Shown here: positions 24,174 through 28,285 of the stretch, piece by piece
Numbering within the stretch: position 1 is the stretch's first letter
Layout: each line of letters opens with the position of its first letter
DNA from: Nitrospina sp.
Lineage (GTDB): Bacteria; Nitrospinota; Nitrospinia; Nitrospinales; Nitrospinaceae
NCBI GenBank assembly: GCA_004357435.1
Contig: SMVS01000130.1
Span: forward strand, 1-28,285
Reading direction: 5' to 3'
DNA: 28,285 nucleotides
The notes under the pieces: model-generated
What the model saw: only the letters and a program-made list of their open reading frames with translations
Told to the model about the DNA's origin: nothing
Databases searched by the model: none
Program-made: the position numbers and the translations under genes

Positions 24174-24548
24174 CTGATTTCCCCCAAAACGACGATAAAT
24201 AGAATTGAATCCAAAAAAACCTGCGCTTGCTAGCTACGGCTAATATATAACTCGAAGATTAAAGCCACGTTAAAGGATGATTAATTTTTTTTAATTTAAC
24301 TGGGTCAATATTAACTTATTGAAAAAATTGATTTTATTTTATTTTGAGTGGTCGTTGAAGTCAGCCGGTTGCCGCAGACAGCCGACTTTGCCGGTTCCTT
24401 TGGAAGCTCTTGACCGGGAACCGGGAAGGTTTTGAACCGGGTGACTCAGGTGGGCCCGGAGTGCGGGTTATCATTGATAATAACCGGGCGGACGGAGTAG
24501 AATGAGTTTTTCAAAATTGACCAGGATCTATTTTATAGGGAGAGCAGA
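24174..24548. other. Intergenic region upstream of the first LRR gene
   Basis: About 375 bases without a gene. The first 180 are strongly AT-rich and the rest GC-rich. The GC part holds ACCGGG motifs at 24413, 24420, 24436 and 24483, and a short inverted repeat GGTTAT/ATAACC at 24466-24471 and 24480-24485. Promoters for both neighbours must lie here, but no clear -10/-35 pair was found. Confidence 0.45.
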
Positions 24549-25484
24549 ATGGGAATATCGCGGGACGGGAACACAGAGTATGAATCCAACGAACCTACCT
24601 TTGAGGAAAAAACCGCTCGCCTGGAAGAAGAAATAAAACAGCAGTTGCAAGAGGATCCGTCCCTGCTGGTGCTGAACGGCAAATATTTTTCCACGGATGA
24701 GGCCACCATACTGGCCAACTCCTCCCAGCTCCAATCGGTACGATTACTGAATTTGCGCGACAACCAGATTGGCGCTCCCGCGCTCAAGGTTTTGTTCACC
24801 GCACCCAATCTGGAATACCTGGAGGAGTTGGACTTGTCGATCAACTTCATCACCCAGGATGGGATTCAGGAAATCGCGGAATCCCCTGAAGTGATGATGA
24901 AAAACCTCAAAGCCATTTCTCTGGAGGACAATCGTCTGGTGGATGAAGCGGCGGTGGTATTTTTCAACGCGCCGTATTTCAGCAAACTGGAATCGCTCAA
25001 CCTGGGATGGAACGAAGTGGGCAACCAAATCGCAAAAGCGCTGGGCGCCAACCCTAAAATGAACTCTCTCAGAATCCTCAATTTGGAAAGAAATTATATC
25101 AACGAAGAAGGGGTGCGGGATCTTTGCGACGGTGGCGCCCTAAAGAACTTGGTGGAGCTGAACCTGGCATCCAATAAACTGGGCGATCCGGGAGCGATTG
25201 CCCTGGCTAACGCGCAAGCCCTGCCGGCATTGAAAACATTGTGGCTGACCAGCAACGAAATCGGCGACGATGGAGCCCAGGCCCTCGGTGAAGCCAAGTC
25301 TCTCGTCTCGTTGGAAAAACTGTATATCGGCCGCAACTATTTTGGCGAATCCGGCGGCAACGCTCTCTACAACACCAAAACTCTGAGCCAGCTTAAAACT
25401 CTGGTCCTCCAGGAAGAAGTGGGCAATAATCCCAATTATGCCAATTACTCGCGTCCCGAACTGCTCCGCCCCGGCTTCAATTGA
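24549..25484 (+). CDS. Cytosolic leucine-rich repeat protein 1 (RI-like)
   Basis: A 311-residue protein with no signal peptide or membrane helix. After an acidic N-terminal helix (residues 10-35) come about eight repeats of roughly 24-30 residues of the ribonuclease-inhibitor type: LRxLNLxxNxIxxEGVxxLxxxxxL. Examples are VRLLNLRDNQIGAPALKVL, LRILNLERNYINEEGVRDL and LKTLWLTSNEIGDDGAQALG. These form a curved solenoid that binds partner proteins. The C-terminal 20 residues (GNNPNYANYSRPELLRPG) leave the pattern. GGGAGAG precedes the ATG. It is convergent with the second LRR gene. The binding partner is unknown. Confidence 0.85.
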   Translation: MGISRDGNTEYESNEPTFEEKTARLEEEIKQQLQEDPSLLVLNGKYFSTDEATILANSSQLQSVRLLNLRDNQIGAPALKVLFTAPNLEYLEELDLSINFITQDGIQEIAESPEVMMKNLKAISLEDNRLVDEAAVVFFNAPYFSKLESLNLGWNEVGNQIAKALGANPKMNSLRILNLERNYINEEGVRDLCDGGALKNLVELNLASNKLGDPGAIALANAQALPALKTLWLTSNEIGDDGAQALGEAKSLVSLEKLYIGRNYFGESGGNALYNTKTLSQLKTLVLQEEVGNNPNYANYSRPELLRPGFN

Positions 25485-25556
25485 TCCCGCGCTGAACCAC
25501 CAGTTTTCCGTCGTGCTCTTAATATATTGAATGAACCATCGGATGGGTCCGGACCT

Positions 25557-26234
25557 TCAAAACACTTTCAGGGTCTTGAGTTGGGTGAGTTTGGGGGATT
25601 CGCGCAGGGCTTGTTTGACGTCTTCCGATTTCACGCGGTTGCCGCCGAGGTGCAGGTAAGTCAGGTTGCGCAGGTTGTCGGATTGGGCGATGGCCAGCGC
25701 GCCTTCGTCACCCACCCGATTGTCAACCAGGCTGAGCGAGGTCACCTGGGTGAGTACGGTCGAGGTGGCCAGCGCCTTGGCGCCTTCGGGTCCAATGCCG
25801 TTGCACTCCAGGTTGAGGAAGTGCACCTTCGCGAACAGCGGGCTTTCGGCGATGATTTTGGCGCCTTCATCACCAAAATTGTTCGACCCCAAATGCAGGT
25901 AATCGATGTTGTTGAGAATGGAAGAACCCACAATGATCCGCAACGCTTCAGCGTTGAGCCGGTTATGCGTGATGATGATGCTGGTGACTTCCTTCAAATG
26001 CTCAAAGCGGGCGATCAATTTTGCCAGTTCCACCGGGTGGTCCTCGCCTTCCGCATTGTGGCCGGTTTTTGAAAAAACAAAACTGTCCTGAACCTTCAGC
26101 ACTGTCTTGTCTTTGATGGCTTCAAAAACAGCTTTTTCCATGGGCGAGAACTGCTCCTTCTTGACCCCCCCATAGTTTTCACCATCGTTGATGAGGTCTT
26201 CCCAGTTTTTGAATTTTATGGGACGGATCGTCAT
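25557..26234 (-). CDS. Cytosolic leucine-rich repeat protein 2 (RI-like)
   Basis: A 225-residue protein. The first 75 residues (IRPIKFKNWEDLINDGENYG) are not LRR. About five RI-like repeats follow, such as IDYLHLGSNNFGDEGAKII, VHFLNLECNGIGPEGAKAL and VTSLSLVDNRVGDEGALAIA. No signal peptide. ATG at 26234 with GGAG 11 bases upstream is chosen over the longer frame to 26261. Its ATG overlaps the TGA of the upstream Sel1 gene as ATGA, so the two are translationally coupled, even though one product is exported and the other appears cytosolic. Confidence 0.83.
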   Translation of the reverse strand: MTIRPIKFKNWEDLINDGENYGGVKKEQFSPMEKAVFEAIKDKTVLKVQDSFVFSKTGHNAEGEDHPVELAKLIARFEHLKEVTSIIITHNRLNAEALRIIVGSSILNNIDYLHLGSNNFGDEGAKIIAESPLFAKVHFLNLECNGIGPEGAKALATSTVLTQVTSLSLVDNRVGDEGALAIAQSDNLRNLTYLHLGGNRVKSEDVKQALRESPKLTQLKTLKVF

Positions 26235-26695
26235 TTCGACAGCCACTCCACGTTGGCGCAACCCGGTTGGTTGCCCATGTCGCAGGCTTGTTGATAGTAT
26301 TTTTTAGCTTTGCTGGCGCGGCCTTCCTTGTATTTCAATGAGCCGAGATTGAAGCAGGATGCATCTTCGCCAGCATCGCACGCCTTTTGAAACATTTTAG
26401 CCGCTTTCTTCCATTGCGGGCTGTATTGCTTGCCGGTATTTTGCATTAGATTTCCGCCAAACGTGCAACCCGTCATATGGCCGCCATCACAAGCCTTTGT
26501 GAAAAAGACCAAAGCGGTTTTATTATCCCGGTCCAACGACAGGGCATTCTGGCCCACCTTAAAACAGGCGGTGGAATTCCCTTCGCCACACAAATCTTTA
26601 ATGGAATTTTGCTCAGCCCAAACGGTGTTTCCCAATGCGGCCAGCCCTAAAAATACCCCAGTTAAAATAACCCCAAATTTAATAATATTTGTCAT
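26231..26695 (-). CDS. Exported Sel1-repeat protein with paired cysteines (Hcp-like)
   Basis: A 154-residue protein with signal peptide (about residues 1-27, VILTGVFLGLAALGNTVWA). Four repeats each carry a C-x7-C pair: LCGEGNSTACF, ACDGGHMTGCTF, ACDAGEDASCFNLG and ACDMGNQPGCANV. This is the pattern of Sel1-like repeats in Helicobacter Hcp proteins, where each pair forms a disulfide. The expected place is the periplasm or outside. Binding or enzymatic role unknown. ATG at 26695 with AAGG is chosen; the frame extends to 26761, but the signal peptide starts here. Coupled to the downstream LRR gene by ATGA. Confidence 0.83.
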   Translation of the reverse strand: MTNIIKFGVILTGVFLGLAALGNTVWAEQNSIKDLCGEGNSTACFKVGQNALSLDRDNKTALVFFTKACDGGHMTGCTFGGNLMQNTGKQYSPQWKKAAKMFQKACDAGEDASCFNLGSLKYKEGRASKAKKYYQQACDMGNQPGCANVEWLSK

Positions 26696-26987
26696 AGAGG
26701 CCTTTCCGGCAAAGTGGTCACGCCATAGCGGTAACCCGTTAAACTGGGATGAGTTTAGCATATTTGGCAGGCGGCCCTTGTATTAAAGTTCAGCGAAAGA
26801 TGGATGAAGCCGGGCGGCGGTGGACTCCGTTTCATGAAGCCATATCCCCAGCCGGGTTTCGTTTGCATCCGGTCGGGAAATACTCTACTCTCCACGCAAA
26901 GAAAACAGTGCCGTTTGAAAATTGAAAGCTAACACGCCCGCACCCGTGCAATGAGTTTGCCGGGGCGAACCAGGCACCAGATGATCC

Positions 26988-27509
26988 ATGAATATTGTTT
27001 TGCTGGGTTACCGGGGAACCGGAAAATCGGTGGTTTCAAAAATCTTATCCCATAAGCTGAAACGTCAATTGTTCAGCATGGACAACCTGATTGCATTGAA
27101 GGCCGGGAAGACCATCCCGGAAATCGTCGAGCAGTTGGGTTGGCCGCGGTTTCGGGAATTGGAATCGCAAATCGCCGAACAATTGGCGGTGGACACTCGG
27201 GATGCCATCATTGATTGCGGGGGGGGAGTGGTGTTGAATGATCGCAACATTGAACTGCTCCGGCGTCACGGCAAAGTGGTTTTGCTGACCGCCGATATGG
27301 AAACGCTATTGCAACGGCTGAGCCGGAACGTCAACCGTCCGCCACTCAAGGAAGGGCTGTCTTTTGAGGAGGAGCACAAAAAAGTTCTCGCCGAAAGAGA
27401 GGCCCGGTACCAGGCGGCGGCGGACATGATCTGCGACACTTCTCACAATCGTCCGATAGATACCGTTCAGGAAATCGTCGGTAATTTTAAAAATAAATCA
27501 TGGATATGA
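26988..27509 (+). CDS. aroK: Shikimate kinase AroK
   Basis: A 173-residue P-loop kinase of the shikimate pathway: shikimate plus ATP gives shikimate 3-phosphate for aromatic amino acid synthesis. Walker A GYRGTGKS lies at residues 7-14. SMDNLI supplies the conserved Asp, and RFRELESQI gives the FRxxE motif. DCGGGVVLN has the GGG loop, and NRPPL is the lid arginine motif. Length fits the family. The Shine-Dalgarno is weak. The gene ends one base before the GTG of the next LRR gene, so the two are probably co-transcribed. No other aro genes are in the window. Confidence 0.93.
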   Translation: MNIVLLGYRGTGKSVVSKILSHKLKRQLFSMDNLIALKAGKTIPEIVEQLGWPRFRELESQIAEQLAVDTRDAIIDCGGGVVLNDRNIELLRRHGKVVLLTADMETLLQRLSRNVNRPPLKEGLSFEEEHKKVLAEREARYQAAADMICDTSHNRPIDTVQEIVGNFKNKSWI

Positions 27510-27510
27510 C

Positions 27511-28285
27511 GTGATCAGTCCTCTGTTTGAAAGCCTCCTTAGAAACAGCATGACCCTGCTCACCGATATCGACGAAAGTGAGTCGATGGTGGTCCATGAA
27601 GGGCAGATGTACGACAACGCTGAAACCAGTGATGAACCCCGGTTTCAGATGGACTTGAACGACAAGGATGTCATTCTGGAAGAACTGGAAGATCTCCTTC
27701 AGTATTCCCGTTTATCTTTAGTCAAGATTCTTCAGTTGGACGCGAATAGTTTTGAAGACGCGGGCGTGGAACGGTTGGCGCGCGCCGAGGCGCTCGTCAA
27801 GCTGGACCGGTTGTCGCTGGCAGAGAACAAGTTGACCCACCGGGCTGTTAAAGCGTTGGCCGAATCGCCGGTGCTTCACCGCCTGCGGCACCTGTACCTG
27901 CAACGCAATCAGATCGGCCCCGAGGGCATGCGTCTGCTGGCGGAATCGGAAACCCTGTCGGGGTTGCACACCCTGTACCTCAAGGCCAATCCCCTGGGGC
28001 CGGAAGGGGCGGCGTACCTGGCGGCTTCGCCGCACCTGAGAAATCTGAAGGAACTATTTTTGGACCGCACGCAATTGGGGGTCGAAGGATTGGCCGCGTT
28101 GTGCCGATCGGAGGTGATGTGTACCGTCGAGAAACTGATGTTGCCGCATAACGGGCTGGACGATCGCGCGATCGAACTCATCGCCGACAGCGATTGCCTG
28201 CCGAACCTGGTGACTTTGGACTTGTACAATAACCAATTGAGTTCAGACGCCGCCCAGAAAATCAAGCAGTCGCCCAAGCTGAAAA
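27511..28285 (+). CDS. Cytosolic leucine-rich repeat protein 3 (partial, runs off the window)
   Basis: At least 258 codons with no stop to the end of the window. An acidic N-terminal segment (about residues 15-75) precedes RI-like repeats: KILQLDANSFEDAGVERLA, LRHLYLQRNQIGPEGMRLLA, LHTLYLKANPLGPEGAAYLA, LKELFLDRTQLGVEGLAALC and VTLDLYNNQLSSDAAQKI. No signal peptide. GTG at 27511 is one base after the aroK TGA and would be translationally coupled; ATG at 27550 is the alternative. Neither has a clear Shine-Dalgarno. Third member of the LRR group here. The C-terminus is outside the window. Confidence 0.85.
   Translation, partial: MISPLFESLLRNSMTLLTDIDESESMVVHEGQMYDNAETSDEPRFQMDLNDKDVILEELEDLLQYSRLSLVKILQLDANSFEDAGVERLARAEALVKLDRLSLAENKLTHRAVKALAESPVLHRLRHLYLQRNQIGPEGMRLLAESETLSGLHTLYLKANPLGPEGAAYLAASPHLRNLKELFLDRTQLGVEGLAALCRSEVMCTVEKLMLPHNGLDDRAIELIADSDCLPNLVTLDLYNNQLSSDAAQKIKQSPKLK

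Overview
The window reads as chromosomal DNA of a Gram-negative bacterium. Several lipoprotein signal peptides, an AsmA-family envelope protein and a HlyD-type membrane fusion protein all imply an outer membrane. A two-domain copper nitrite reductase (NirK), a type III pantothenate kinase, ribonuclease-inhibitor-like leucine-rich repeat proteins, HDOD signalling genes and many small lipoproteins would fit a Nitrospinota-like or deltaproteobacterial-type organism. That placement is an inference from gene content and is not proven. No rRNA, tRNA, CRISPR array, transposase, integrase or phage gene was recognised.

Region 1 (1-9580, all minus strand) is an envelope block. It holds a DUF3302 membrane protein coupled to a HlyD-like fusion protein, a CPA1 (NhaP-type) cation/proton antiporter, a small exported helical protein, and a 1341-residue AsmA-like protein with a run of six near-identical ~114-residue repeat units. 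Upstream of these lie two tandem DUF3313-type lipoproteins and a two-gene unit (84-residue protein plus small lipoprotein) that ends in a 12-bp-stem hairpin. Much of this region looks more AT-rich by eye than what follows.

Region 2 (9581-12048) has an AT-rich gap, then an exported formylglycine-generating enzyme with both catalytic cysteines. Directly downstream is the remnant of its probable substrate, a sulfatase with an in-frame TAG at codon 38 and a truncated C-terminus.

Region 3 (12049-17950) is more GC-rich. It holds a YegS/diacylglycerol-kinase-like lipid kinase, a small lipoprotein, a pentapeptide-repeat protein, an atypical SDR, a short repeat-rich spacer, a concentrative nucleoside transporter, a 48-residue membrane protein, a STAS-like protein and an exported SGNH hydrolase.

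Region 4 (17947-20567, minus) is a signalling unit: a stand-alone small domain protein, an HDOD protein and a soluble histidine kinase. It is followed by nirK (plus), a DUF3568-like lipoprotein (minus), coaX (plus) and a TusA-like protein that lacks the usual cysteine (minus).

Region 5 (24549-28285) holds three cytosolic LRR proteins, a cysteine-paired Sel1 (Hcp-like) exported protein and shikimate kinase. One LRR gene overlaps the Sel1 gene by ATGA, and another follows aroK by one base and runs off the window.

Most genes are envelope or housekeeping functions. The points most worth a second look are the AsmA repeat array, the FGE with a broken sulfatase, the NirK axial ligand change and the LRR cluster.
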